Notes under the pieces: generated by a model
Databases searched by the model: none
Told to the model about the DNA's origin: nothing
The model's input: the letters and a program-made list of their open reading frames with translations, nothing else
In this document: one piece after another, positions 31,325 to 38,829 of the stretch
Layout of the letters: each line of letters starts with the position of its first letter
Position numbering within the stretch: position 1 is the first letter of the stretch
Position numbers and translations under genes: made by a program
Assembly (NCBI RefSeq): GCF_002150765.1
Contig: NZ_MUYM01000059.1
Location: 1 to 49,527, forward strand
Length of the DNA stretch: 49,527 nt
Direction of reading: 5' to 3'
Source of the DNA: Lentzea kentuckyensis
GTDB lineage: Bacteria > Actinomycetota > Actinomycetes > Mycobacteriales > Pseudonocardiaceae

Positions 31325-33115
31325 GTGCGACTTCTCGCGACGATCACGGTGGTGCTGGTGACGGTGAGCGGCTGCGGCCTGTTCAAGTCCGAACCAGGAG
31401 CGCCGGAGATCACCAACGAATTCCTGGCGAAGCTCGCGTCCGGTGACGTGCAGGGTGCCGCCGGGCTGACCGACAACCCGAACGACGCCAAGGAGACCCT
31501 GGAGAAGTTCCGGGGCGCGTTGAAGCCGGAGGGGCTCTCCAGCAAGGTCGACCAGATCCGCAAGAACGGTGACACGGCCTCCGAGGCGAGCGTGAGCCTC
31601 GACTGGGACCTCGGCAAGAACCGCCACTGGACCTATCCGACCAAGTTCGACGTGCGCAAGGAAGGCGACACGTGGAAGGTCCACTGGGCGTCGTCGGTGG
31701 CGCATCCCAAGCTCACGCCGCAGCAGTCCATCAAGGTCACCGAGCTCAAGCCCGACCCGGCACCGGTGCTCGACCGCGACAGCACGCCGCTGCTCGCCCC
31801 CGAACGCGTCGTGTCGGTGCTGCTCGTCGCGAAGGAGGCCGGTGACGTCCCGGCCGTCACGAAGGCCCTCGCGGACGCGCTGAACCCGCTGGACAAGGCC
31901 ATCACCCAGCAGACGATCACCGAGGGCGTCGGCAAGACCCCCGAAGGCCAGGCCTACCAGGTCGCGGCGCTGCGGGACCCGGACTACCAGGCGGTCAAGC
32001 CGAAGATCTACGAACTGCCCGGTGTGCGGTTCAGCTCGCAGACGTCACTGCTGGCGCCGAGCCGCACCTTCGGCTCCCAGGTGCTGCCCGCCGTGCGCAA
32101 GCTGGTCGAGGCCGACATCGCGGGCCACGAGGGCTTCCGGGTGGCCACCGTCGACGCGCAGGGCACCGAGGTCGACGAGCTGACCTCGAAGGCCCCCGAG
32201 CCCGCCAAGGCCGTGAACATCGCGCTGTCGCGGGCGATCCAGACCGCCGCCGAGGACGCCGTCGAGCCGATGACGCAGCCCACCGTGCTGGTGGCGATCC
32301 AGCCGTCGACCGGCGACATCCTCGCCGTCGCGCAGAACGACCTGGCCGACGCCCAGGGCGCCATCTCGCTGACCGGACGGTTCCCGCCGGGCTCGACGAT
32401 GAAGGCCGTGACCGCGGTGGCCGCGCTCCAGTCCGGCAAGGTCACCGCCGACACCCCGCTGCCGTGCCCAGGCAAGACCACCATCGACGGGCGGCGGATC
32501 GTGCCGAACTCCAACGAGTTCGACAAGGGCACGATTCCTCTCCGGAGCGCCTTCGCGTTCTCCTGCAACACCACGTTCGCGCAGCTCGCCGTCGACATGC
32601 CGCCGGACCTGCTGACGAACAGCGCGCTGTCGCTCGGTCTCGGCGCCGACTTCGACATCGCCGGCCTGACCACGATCACCGGCTCCGTGCCGCCCGCGAC
32701 CGACGTCGTGGAACGGGCGGAGGACGCGTTCGGTCAGGGCAAGGTGCTGGCCTCGCCGTTCGGCATGGCCCTGGTCAGCGCGTCCATCGCGAAGGGCTCC
32801 ATGCCGGTGCCGCAGCTGGTGCGCGGCAAGGAGACCAAAGCGGACAAACAGCCCACCCCGCCGACGGCCGCCGTGCTCGACCCGGTGCGGCAGATGATGC
32901 GCGAGGTCGTCGACTACGGCACTGCACCGCAACTCAAGCCGTACGGCGATGTGCGCGGCAAGACTGGTACCGCGCAGTTCGGTGACGGCGTGCACTCACA
33001 CGGGTGGTTCATGGGCTACCGGGGCGATCTCGCGTTCGCGACCTTGGTGCTCGCGTCGGACACTTCGACCCCGGCCGTGGATGTGGCAGCGAGGTTCCTC
33101 AAGGCGGTGCCGTGA
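31325..33115 (+). CDS. Penicillin-binding lipoprotein (class B-like transpeptidase)
   Basis: 596 residues. Lipobox VSGC with Cys17 anchors it to the outer face of the membrane. Residues about 28-135 form an NTF2-like MecA_N domain, then a dimerisation region and the transpeptidase domain with STMK (S357, K360), SCN (S413-N415) and KTGT (K546-G548), all intact. The M. tuberculosis counterpart is Rv2864c in the same order. GTG 31325 follows CATACT at 31312-31317, so the message may be leaderless. It probably crosslinks peptidoglycan or acts as a low-affinity beta-lactam target. Confidence 0.92.
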   Translation: MRLLATITVVLVTVSGCGLFKSEPGAPEITNEFLAKLASGDVQGAAGLTDNPNDAKETLEKFRGALKPEGLSSKVDQIRKNGDTASEASVSLDWDLGKNRHWTYPTKFDVRKEGDTWKVHWASSVAHPKLTPQQSIKVTELKPDPAPVLDRDSTPLLAPERVVSVLLVAKEAGDVPAVTKALADALNPLDKAITQQTITEGVGKTPEGQAYQVAALRDPDYQAVKPKIYELPGVRFSSQTSLLAPSRTFGSQVLPAVRKLVEADIAGHEGFRVATVDAQGTEVDELTSKAPEPAKAVNIALSRAIQTAAEDAVEPMTQPTVLVAIQPSTGDILAVAQNDLADAQGAISLTGRFPPGSTMKAVTAVAALQSGKVTADTPLPCPGKTTIDGRRIVPNSNEFDKGTIPLRSAFAFSCNTTFAQLAVDMPPDLLTNSALSLGLGADFDIAGLTTITGSVPPATDVVERAEDAFGQGKVLASPFGMALVSASIAKGSMPVPQLVRGKETKADKQPTPPTAAVLDPVRQMMREVVDYGTAPQLKPYGDVRGKTGTAQFGDGVHSHGWFMGYRGDLAFATLVLASDTSTPAVDVAARFLKAVP

Positions 33116-33261
33116 TGAGCAGGACCAAGGACATGACGATGCGGGAACGCCTGATCCGGGCGGCGTCCTGCTGCCCGCGCAGCGTGGTGTGAGGGACTTG
33201 CCGGCTCCGGTCGAGTTCGATGTCGACGTCTCGGCCGAGCTGCGGCGGCAACGCGCGGAGC
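33115..33261 (+). pseudogene. Possible decayed regulator fragment between the PBP gene and vapB
   Basis: ATG 33115 overlaps the PBP stop (ATGA) and reads only 25 codons, MSRTKDMTMRERLIRAAS and a few more, like the first helix of a TetR-family regulator. Shifting frame continues with LLPAQRGVRDLPAPVEFDVD. This may be a frame-shifted, truncated tetR-type gene. The similarity is short and could be chance; otherwise the gap holds only the vapB operator. Confidence 0.2.
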
Positions 33262-33277
33262 ATGTATGTGATACATT
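33262..33277 (+). promoter_or_regulatory. vapBC operator and -10 box
   Basis: ATGTAT (33262-33267) and ATACAT (33271-33276) form a perfect inverted repeat with a GTG spacer. The same bases include TACATT (33272-33277), seven bases before ATG 33285, a fitting -10 box for a leaderless message. Antitoxin binding here would block the promoter directly. Confidence 0.6.
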
Positions 33278-33284
33278 GTGAAAC

Positions 33285-33569
33285 ATGGAGACTGAAACGG
33301 AATCGGTCGGCCTTCGCGACCTCCGGCATCACGCGGCCGAGTATGTCCGCCGCGCGGAGGCAGGTGAACGGATCGCGATCACTGACCGGGGCCGGGTGGT
33401 CGCCGAGATGGGTCCGCCGAGTGACCCGGCGAACGTGCGTCTGATGCTGGCAGCCAGTGGACAGCTCGTGCGGGGGCGAGGCCGGCAGTTGCCACGCCCG
33501 CTGCCGCCGCGCGATGGTGTCCAGCTCTCGGAGAAGCTCCAGCAGATGCGTGACGAGGAGCGCTGGTGA
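33285..33569 (+). CDS. vapB: Antitoxin of the Phd/YefM type (VapB-like)
   Basis: 94 residues. The N-terminal half fits a Phd/YefM DNA-binding fold (VGLRDLRHHAAEYVRRAEAGERIAI-type start, TDRGRVVAEM), and the rest (about 45-94) is a flexible basic/proline-rich tail suited to wrap the toxin. It overlaps vapC by four bases, the normal coupling of toxin-antitoxin pairs. Several codons end in A or T (gaa, act, cat, tat), unlike the neighbours, in line with acquisition. Expected to repress its own promoter at the adjacent inverted repeat. Confidence 0.85.
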   Translation: METETESVGLRDLRHHAAEYVRRAEAGERIAITDRGRVVAEMGPPSDPANVRLMLAASGQLVRGRGRQLPRPLPPRDGVQLSEKLQQMRDEERW

Positions 33570-33958
33570 TCTACCTCGACACGTCGGCACTCGTGAAGCT
33601 GGTGAGGACCGAGGCGGAGACGGATGAGCTTGTCGCGTGGCTCGGTGACCGCACGGACTTCGTCACCAGCTCCCTCACGCGGGCGGAGCTCATGCGTGCG
33701 GTTCGTGAGGACGGCGAGGCGGAGAAGCGCCAGGCCGCCGCGATCCTGGTCGAGTTCGATCAGGTGCCGATGACCTTCGATCTCCTCGATGCCGCAGGCG
33801 CCCTGCCGCAGCCGGTGCGTTCGTTGGACGCGATCCACTTGGCGTCCGCGATGCGGCTGCGTGACGTGCTGGATGCGTTCGTGGCCTACGACAAGCGTCT
33901 GCTCGCCGCCGCTGACGAGGTAGGACTCCTCACCTTGGCACCCGGCGCGGACGGCTAA
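33566..33958 (+). CDS. vapC: PIN-domain ribonuclease toxin
   Basis: 130 residues of PIN fold with the four acidic residues that hold Mg2+: D5 (YLDTSAL), E41 (RAELMRA), D88 (SLDAIHLA) and D109 (AYDKRL). VapC toxins cut specific tRNAs or rRNA when the antitoxin is lost. GTG 33566 overlaps the vapB stop (GTGA). All catalytic residues are present, so the toxin is probably functional. The stop codon TAA forms part of the -10 box of map. From memory, M. tuberculosis has vapBC23 at the same place, between the PBP and map genes, in opposite orientation. Confidence 0.9.
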   Translation: MIYLDTSALVKLVRTEAETDELVAWLGDRTDFVTSSLTRAELMRAVREDGEAEKRQAAAILVEFDQVPMTFDLLDAAGALPQPVRSLDAIHLASAMRLRDVLDAFVAYDKRLLAAADEVGLLTLAPGADG

Positions 33959-33961
33959 TCT
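33956..33961 (+). promoter_or_regulatory. -10 box (TAATCT) of map, overlapping the vapC stop
   Basis: TAATCT begins with the TAA stop codon of vapC and ends seven bases before ATG 33969, fitting a leaderless map transcript; GGGGAG between them is too close to be an ordinary ribosome site. Confidence 0.55.
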
Positions 33962-33968
33962 GGGGAGC

Positions 33969-34826
33969 ATGGCCGTTCGTTCTGTGTTGCAACCCGGTGT
34001 GCAGTCACCGCGTCGTCAGGTGCCGTCGCGCATCGTGCGTCCCGAGTACGTGGACAAGCCCGCACCGACGCGCGGCAACGACCCGTGGGTGCAGACGCCG
34101 GAGATCATCGAGGCCATGCGGATCGCGGGCCGTCTCGCCGCCCAGGCGTTGCAGGAGGCCGGCAAGGTCGTCGTTCCCGGCGTCACGACGGACGAGATCG
34201 ACGCGGTGGCGCACGAGTTCCTGTGCGACAACGGCGCGTACCCGTCGACGCTCGGCTACCGGGGCTTCCCGAAGTCGTGCTGCACCTCGCTGAACGAGGT
34301 GATCTGCCACGGCATCCCGGACTCCACGGTGGTGGAGGACGGCGACATCGTGAACATCGACGTCACCGCGTTCATCGGTGGCGTGCACGGCGACACGAAC
34401 GCCACGTTCCTCGCGGGCAACGTCTCCGAGGAGAACAGGCTGCTGGTCGAGCGCACGCACGAGGCGACCATGCGCGCGATCAAGGCCGCGAAGCCCGGCC
34501 GTGAGATCAACGTCATCGGCCGCGTCATCGAGGCGTACGCGAACCGCTTCGGCTACGGCGTCGTCCGCGACTTCACCGGCCACGGCATCGGCCGCGACTT
34601 CCACAGCGGCCTCGTGGTCTTGCACTACGACGAGCCGTCGATGAAGACGGTGCTCGAACCCGGCATGACGTTCACGATCGAGCCGATGATCACGCTCGGC
34701 GGCTACGAGCACGACATGTGGGACGACGGCTGGACCGTCACCACCCAGGACAAGAGCTGGACCGCTCAGTTCGAGCACACCATCGTCATCACCGACACCG
34801 GCTCGGAGATCCTCACAGTCTGCTGA
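33969..34826 (+). CDS. map: Methionine aminopeptidase, type I
   Basis: Removes the initiator methionine from new proteins. 285 residues: an N-terminal extension of about 40 residues with PxxP motifs (typical of actinobacterial MapB, which contacts the ribosome), then the pita-bread fold with the metal ligands in NIDVTAFIGGVHGDTNATF (two Asp), GHGIGRDFH (His), FTIEPM (Glu) and QFEHTIVI (Glu). ATG 33969 is supported by the adjacent -10 box. It overlaps the convergent hydrolase gene by 14 bases. Confidence 0.95.
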   Translation: MAVRSVLQPGVQSPRRQVPSRIVRPEYVDKPAPTRGNDPWVQTPEIIEAMRIAGRLAAQALQEAGKVVVPGVTTDEIDAVAHEFLCDNGAYPSTLGYRGFPKSCCTSLNEVICHGIPDSTVVEDGDIVNIDVTAFIGGVHGDTNATFLAGNVSEENRLLVERTHEATMRAIKAAKPGREINVIGRVIEAYANRFGYGVVRDFTGHGIGRDFHSGLVVLHYDEPSMKTVLEPGMTFTIEPMITLGGYEHDMWDDGWTVTTQDKSWTAQFEHTIVITDTGSEILTVC

Positions 34827-35493
34827 CCACGGCTTTCAGTGCGGCCGCGACCGTCGAGGGCGACGTCGCGGCCGCCAGGTGGTGCGACTCGACGCGTTCG
34901 ACGGGCCAGCCCAGCTCCTCGGCTTTGGCCGCCGCGTCGTCGTAGGCCGACGACAGCAGCACGTACCCGCACGGCCCGGACCACTCGACGACCGGGCGCT
35001 GTTCCTTCAGGAACTCCCACGGCACCTCCGGTGCCTCGTCGCGCATCTCCTCGCGCAGTTCGGCGGGCACCAGCTTCAGCGGGTCCGAGTCGAACCACCG
35101 GTCCCAGCGCGGCAGCCTGCCGTCCCGCACCGAGGCCTTGACCTGGCTGACCAGCGCGGGATCGACGGTCTCGCGCCACGCCCTGCCCGGTGTCGGCAGG
35201 TTGGAGTCGAGGAACACCAGTCCGGCCACGTCCAGTTCCAGCGCGTCGGCGAACGCCGGCAGCAACGGCCCGGCGCCGCTGTGGCCGACGAGCACGAGCT
35301 GCCCGTCGACCCCGGCGTCCTCCAGGGCGTCCGCGAACGCGCCTATCAGCCGTTGGTGCACCGGTGCCTCGTTGATGGTCATCTGCAGGTCGACCAGGAG
35401 CACGTCCACCCCGTCGGAGGCCAGTTCGTCGGCGAGCGGACGCATGCTCGACGGGCCGAGGAACGGGCTGTGCATGAGCACGACGGTGGGCAT
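34813..35493 (-). CDS. Alpha/beta hydrolase
   Basis: 226 residues. The nucleophile elbow is GHSGAG (Ser near residue 65), with an Asp in VFLDSN and a late His (ESHHLAAA) completing a plausible triad. It lacks a signal peptide, so it is cytoplasmic. ATG 35493 is chosen because the next upstream start (35523) would overlap the divergent cobQ start at 35522. The family is broad (esterases, lactonases, haloperoxidase-like); the substrate cannot be told. The gene is divergent from cobQ with 28 bases between. Confidence 0.82.
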   Translation of the reverse strand: MPTVVLMHSPFLGPSSMRPLADELASDGVDVLLVDLQMTINEAPVHQRLIGAFADALEDAGVDGQLVLVGHSGAGPLLPAFADALELDVAGLVFLDSNLPTPGRAWRETVDPALVSQVKASVRDGRLPRWDRWFDSDPLKLVPAELREEMRDEAPEVPWEFLKEQRPVVEWSGPCGYVLLSSAYDDAAAKAEELGWPVERVESHHLAAATSPSTVAAALKAVVSRL

Positions 35494-35521
35494 GCCCGTG
35501 ATGATGGCAGCATTGGCGTCC

Positions 35522-37021
35522 ATGCGGGGCGCGATGTTGATCTGTGGGACGACCTCGGACGCGGGCAAGAGCGTCCTGGTCGCCGGTATGTGCCGGTTTC
35601 TGGCTCGCCAGGGCGTCGACGTCGTGCCGTTCAAGGCGCAGAACATGTCGAACAACTCGTTCGTCACACTCGACGGCGGTGAGATCGGGCGAGCCCAGGC
35701 GTTGCAGGCGCGGGCGGCGTTCAAGGAGCCGAGCGTGCGGTTCAACCCGGTGCTGTTGAAGCCGGGCAGCGACCGCACGTCCCAGGTCGTCGTGCTGGGC
35801 AAGGCGGTCGGCGAGGTCTCCGCGCTGAGCTACCGCGAACGCAAGCAGCAGCTGCTCGACACTGTGTTGTCCACTTTGGACTCGCTGCGGCGCGACCACG
35901 AGGTCGTCATCTGCGAGGGTGCTGGCTCACCGGCCGAGATCAACCTGCGTCCCAACGACATCGCGAACATGGGCCTGGCGACGCGGGCGAACCTCCCGGT
36001 GCTCGTCATCGGCGACATCGACCGCGGCGGGGTGTTCGCGCACCTCTTCGGCACGGTGGCGGTGCTGGACGCGGCGGACCAGGCGTTGGTCTCGGGGTTC
36101 GTCATCAACAAGTTCCGCGGCGACCAGCGCCTGCTCGAACCGGGCCTGCACCAGCTCAAGGCGCTGACCGGACGACCCGTGCTCGGTGTGCTGCCGTGGC
36201 GTGAGGAACTGTGGCTCGACGCCGAGGACTCGTTGTCCTACAACGCCGATGGTGTGATCGGGAGGCCCAGTCCGCCGGTCAGGGACTGGCTGCGGGTCGC
36301 CGTGATCCGGTTGCCGCGCATCTCCAACGCCACCGACGTCGAGGCGCTGGCCTGCGAGCCTGGCGTTTCCGTGCGGTTCGTGACCGAGCCGTCGCGGCTG
36401 GCGGACGCGGACCTGGTCGTGCTGCCCGGCTCCAAGGCCACCGTCTCCGACCTCGCGTGGCTGCGCGAAACCGGCCTGGCGACCGCGATCGGGCGGTTCG
36501 ACGGTCCGGTGCTCGGCATCTGCGGCGGGTTCCAGATGCTCTCGAAGCGCATCGAGGACGACGTCGAGTCCGGGTGCGGGGTGACGGAAGGACTCGGTCT
36601 GCTCGACGTCGACATCCGCTTCCAGGCGCGGAAGACCCTCGCCAATCCGTCGAGCACCGCGTGGGACGAGCCCGTCACCGGCTACGAGATCCACCACGGT
36701 CAGGTCGTCCGCAGCACCGAGAACCCGTTCGTCGGTGACGAAGGCGCGGCGACCGACCGCGTCCTCGGCACCCACTGGCACGGCCTGCTGGAGAACGACG
36801 CGTTCCGCCGCAAGTTCCTGCGCTGGGCCGCGTCGTGCGCGGGCCGGGACTTCGAACCGGGCGAGGTGAGCTTCCAGGCCGCCCGCGAGGCCCAGTTGGA
36901 CCTGCTGGGCGACCTGGTGGCGGAGAACCTCGACACCAAGGCCGTCATCGACCTGCTGGAACGAGGAGCTCCGGCCGGACTTCCGTTCGTGCCGCCCGGC
37001 GCCCCACCAACTGCGGGATAG
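35522..37021 (+). CDS. cobQ: Cobyric acid synthase
   Basis: CobQ amidates four side chains of adenosylcobyrinate a,c-diamide, a late step of vitamin B12 synthesis. 499 residues: N-terminal ATPase domain (MRGAMLICGTTSDAGKS, PFKAQNMSNNS, EGAGSPAEINLR, GDIDRGGVFA) and C-terminal class I glutamine amidotransferase (GICGGFQML nucleophile Cys; GTHWHGLLE His). ATG 35522 gives the standard family N-terminus; the longer open frame to 35138 is antisense overlap. It stands apart from other B12 genes. The last 77 bases overlap the convergent EamA gene. Confidence 0.95.
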   Translation: MRGAMLICGTTSDAGKSVLVAGMCRFLARQGVDVVPFKAQNMSNNSFVTLDGGEIGRAQALQARAAFKEPSVRFNPVLLKPGSDRTSQVVVLGKAVGEVSALSYRERKQQLLDTVLSTLDSLRRDHEVVICEGAGSPAEINLRPNDIANMGLATRANLPVLVIGDIDRGGVFAHLFGTVAVLDAADQALVSGFVINKFRGDQRLLEPGLHQLKALTGRPVLGVLPWREELWLDAEDSLSYNADGVIGRPSPPVRDWLRVAVIRLPRISNATDVEALACEPGVSVRFVTEPSRLADADLVVLPGSKATVSDLAWLRETGLATAIGRFDGPVLGICGGFQMLSKRIEDDVESGCGVTEGLGLLDVDIRFQARKTLANPSSTAWDEPVTGYEIHHGQVVRSTENPFVGDEGAATDRVLGTHWHGLLENDAFRRKFLRWAASCAGRDFEPGEVSFQAAREAQLDLLGDLVAENLDTKAVIDLLERGAPAGLPFVPPGAPPTAG

Positions 37022-37838
37022 CGAGCCCCAGCAGCACGATCCCGCCGGCCGCCGCCTGCAGCACGCTCAGGTCCTCGCCGAGGAACGCCCACGCCGAGAA
37101 CATCCCGAACACCGGCACCAGCAACGAGAACGGCGCCACGACCGAGGACTCGTACTGGCGCAGCAGGAATCCCCAGATGGCGAACCCGAGCAGCGTCGAG
37201 ATCCACGCGACGTACCCGACGGCGCCCGCACCGGCCCAGTTCAGCCGGCCCAGCGCCGACACGTCCTCGGTCAGCAACGCCAGCCCGAACAACGGCAGCA
37301 CCGCCACCGCGCTCACCCACACCATGAACCGCAGCGTGTCCGCAGGCCTCGCGTACCGCATGAGCACGTTCGACACGCCCCAGCACGCCCCCGCCCCGAC
37401 CAGCAGCAGGAACCCGAGCAGCGGCGAGCTCAGCCCGTAGTCCCACGCGATCACCCCGATGCCCGCGACGGCGAGCGCGATCCCGGTGATCTGCACCGGC
37501 TTCGGCCGTTCCCGCAGGACAGCGGCGGCGAACACGGTCGTGAAGATCACCTGGCTCTGCAGCACGAGCGACGACAGCCCGGCCGGCATGCCCACCTTGA
37601 GGCCGATGAACAGGAAGCTGAACTTCGCGACGCCGAGCACGAGCCCGACCGCGATGACCCACTTCCACGCCACCGACGGCCGTCCGACGAAGAAGATCGC
37701 GGGCACCGCCGCCGCGAGGAACCGCAGCGCCGAGAACAGGATCGGCGGGAACTCGTCGAGACCGATCTTGAGCACGACGAAGTTGAAGCCCCAGATGGCG
37801 GCGACCAGCACGGCGAGCAGAACGTGGCGGGGACTCAT
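36945..37838 (-). CDS. EamA/DMT-family transporter
   Basis: 297 residues with ten predicted membrane spans arranged as two EamA repeats (about 5-135 and 145-280), including the helix-end phrases ALRFLAAAVPAIFF and VAWISTLLGFAIWGFLL. DMT exporters of this branch move amino acids and related metabolites, for example O-acetylserine or cysteine, but the cargo here is unknown. Divergent from a LysR gene over a perfect inverted repeat, a usual exporter-regulator pair. Its 3' end lies inside cobQ (77-base tail overlap), the longest such overlap in the window. Confidence 0.9.
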   Translation of the reverse strand: MSPRHVLLAVLVAAIWGFNFVVLKIGLDEFPPILFSALRFLAAAVPAIFFVGRPSVAWKWVIAVGLVLGVAKFSFLFIGLKVGMPAGLSSLVLQSQVIFTTVFAAAVLRERPKPVQITGIALAVAGIGVIAWDYGLSSPLLGFLLLVGAGACWGVSNVLMRYARPADTLRFMVWVSAVAVLPLFGLALLTEDVSALGRLNWAGAGAVGYVAWISTLLGFAIWGFLLRQYESSVVAPFSLLVPVFGMFSAWAFLGEDLSVLQAAAGGIVLLGLAIPQLVGRRAARTEVRPELLVPAGR

Positions 37839-37854
37839 GCCACTAAGCTTGCAC

Positions 37855-37872
37855 GTGCTAACTATTTAGCAC
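37855..37872. promoter_or_regulatory. Perfect inverted repeat, probable LysR operator
   Basis: GTGCTAA (37855-37861), spacer CTAT, TTAGCAC (37866-37872). It contains the T-N11-A type symmetry of LysR sites and lies midway between the divergent starts at 37838 and 37912. Confidence 0.65.
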
Positions 37873-37899
37873 TAGTTCCGCTTACTACGGTCGTTGGTT

Positions 37900-37905
37900 T
37901 AGCAT
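37900..37905 (+). promoter_or_regulatory. Candidate -10 box (TAGCAT) of the LysR gene
   Basis: TAGCAT ends six bases before ATG 37912 without any ribosome site between, again a leaderless arrangement. Confidence 0.45.
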
Positions 37906-37911
37906 CGCTAC

Positions 37912-38829
37912 ATGCTCGATCTCGGCAGACTGAAGGCCCTGCACGCCATCGCCATCCACGGCACCGTCGGCGCCGCGGCCGAGGTGCTCGGCTACACGCC
38001 GTCCGCGGTCTCGCAGCAGATCGCCAAGCTCGAACGCGAGACCCGCACCACGCTGCTGGAACGCCGCGGCCGGGGCGTCCGCCTCACCGACGCCGCCCGC
38101 CTGCTGGCCGACACCGCGGGCCAGGTGCTGAAGCTCGTCGAAGAGGCCGAGGTCGCCCTGGAGGAACAACGCGGCGCCGCGATCGGCCGCCTCTGCGTCG
38201 GCTCCTTCGCCACGGCGGCGCGCGGCCTTCTGCCGGAGGTCCTGGCGAGGCTGGCCGAGCAGCACCCCGCCCTCGACGTGCGGCTGACGGAGATCGACCC
38301 GCCCCACGCCACCGAGGCGGTCGCGCGCGGCGAGCTCGACATGGCGATCGTGCACGACTGGGCGAACACGCCACTGCCGGTGCCGGAGTCGCTGTCCCGC
38401 GCGTTCATCGTCGAGGACGTCGCCGAGGTCCTGGTACCCGCCACGAACCCGTTGTCCCGCCGGGAGTTCCTCGAACCCGCCGACCTGGCCGGCGAGCGGT
38501 GGATCTGCCAGACGGAAGGGTCGATCTGCTACGACTGGCTGGAGCGGACGTTCCACGGCGCGGGCATCGAACCGGTGGTGGCGTACCGCATCAGCGAGTA
38601 CCGGACGCAGATCGCGCTGCTGGACAAGGGGATCGGGGTGGCCCTGATCCCGCGGCTCGGCAGGGGAGAGGTGCCGGACACCGTGCGTGTCCTGCCGTTG
38701 CGGCCCACCCCGACGCGGCGGCTGTACGCGGTGTGGCGCACCCAGGCTTCGAGGCGGCCGGCGATCACGGCCGCGCTGGACGTGATCAAACAGTCCGTTG
38801 CCGATCAGATGTCCTCACCCTCGTCGTAG
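37912..38829 (+). CDS. LysR-family transcriptional regulator
   Basis: 305 residues: winged helix at about 2-60 (LKALHAIAIHGTVGAAAEVLGYTPSAVSQQIAKLE in outline), linker helix, and a periplasmic-binding-like effector domain (RLCVGSF... LLPEVLARLAEQHP... GELDMAIVHDW... LVPATNPLS). Expected to control the divergent EamA exporter and itself through the inverted repeat at 37855-37872. It overlaps the following convergent giant gene by 25 bases. Confidence 0.92.
   Translation: MLDLGRLKALHAIAIHGTVGAAAEVLGYTPSAVSQQIAKLERETRTTLLERRGRGVRLTDAARLLADTAGQVLKLVEEAEVALEEQRGAAIGRLCVGSFATAARGLLPEVLARLAEQHPALDVRLTEIDPPHATEAVARGELDMAIVHDWANTPLPVPESLSRAFIVEDVAEVLVPATNPLSRREFLEPADLAGERWICQTEGSICYDWLERTFHGAGIEPVVAYRISEYRTQIALLDKGIGVALIPRLGRGEVPDTVRVLPLRPTPTRRLYAVWRTQASRRPAITAALDVIKQSVADQMSSPSS

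Noticed and set aside
33115..33192. 25-codon frame as a true small gene coupled to the PBP gene
   Set aside because: Too short and not recognisable as a peptide; better seen as a possible relic or chance frame.
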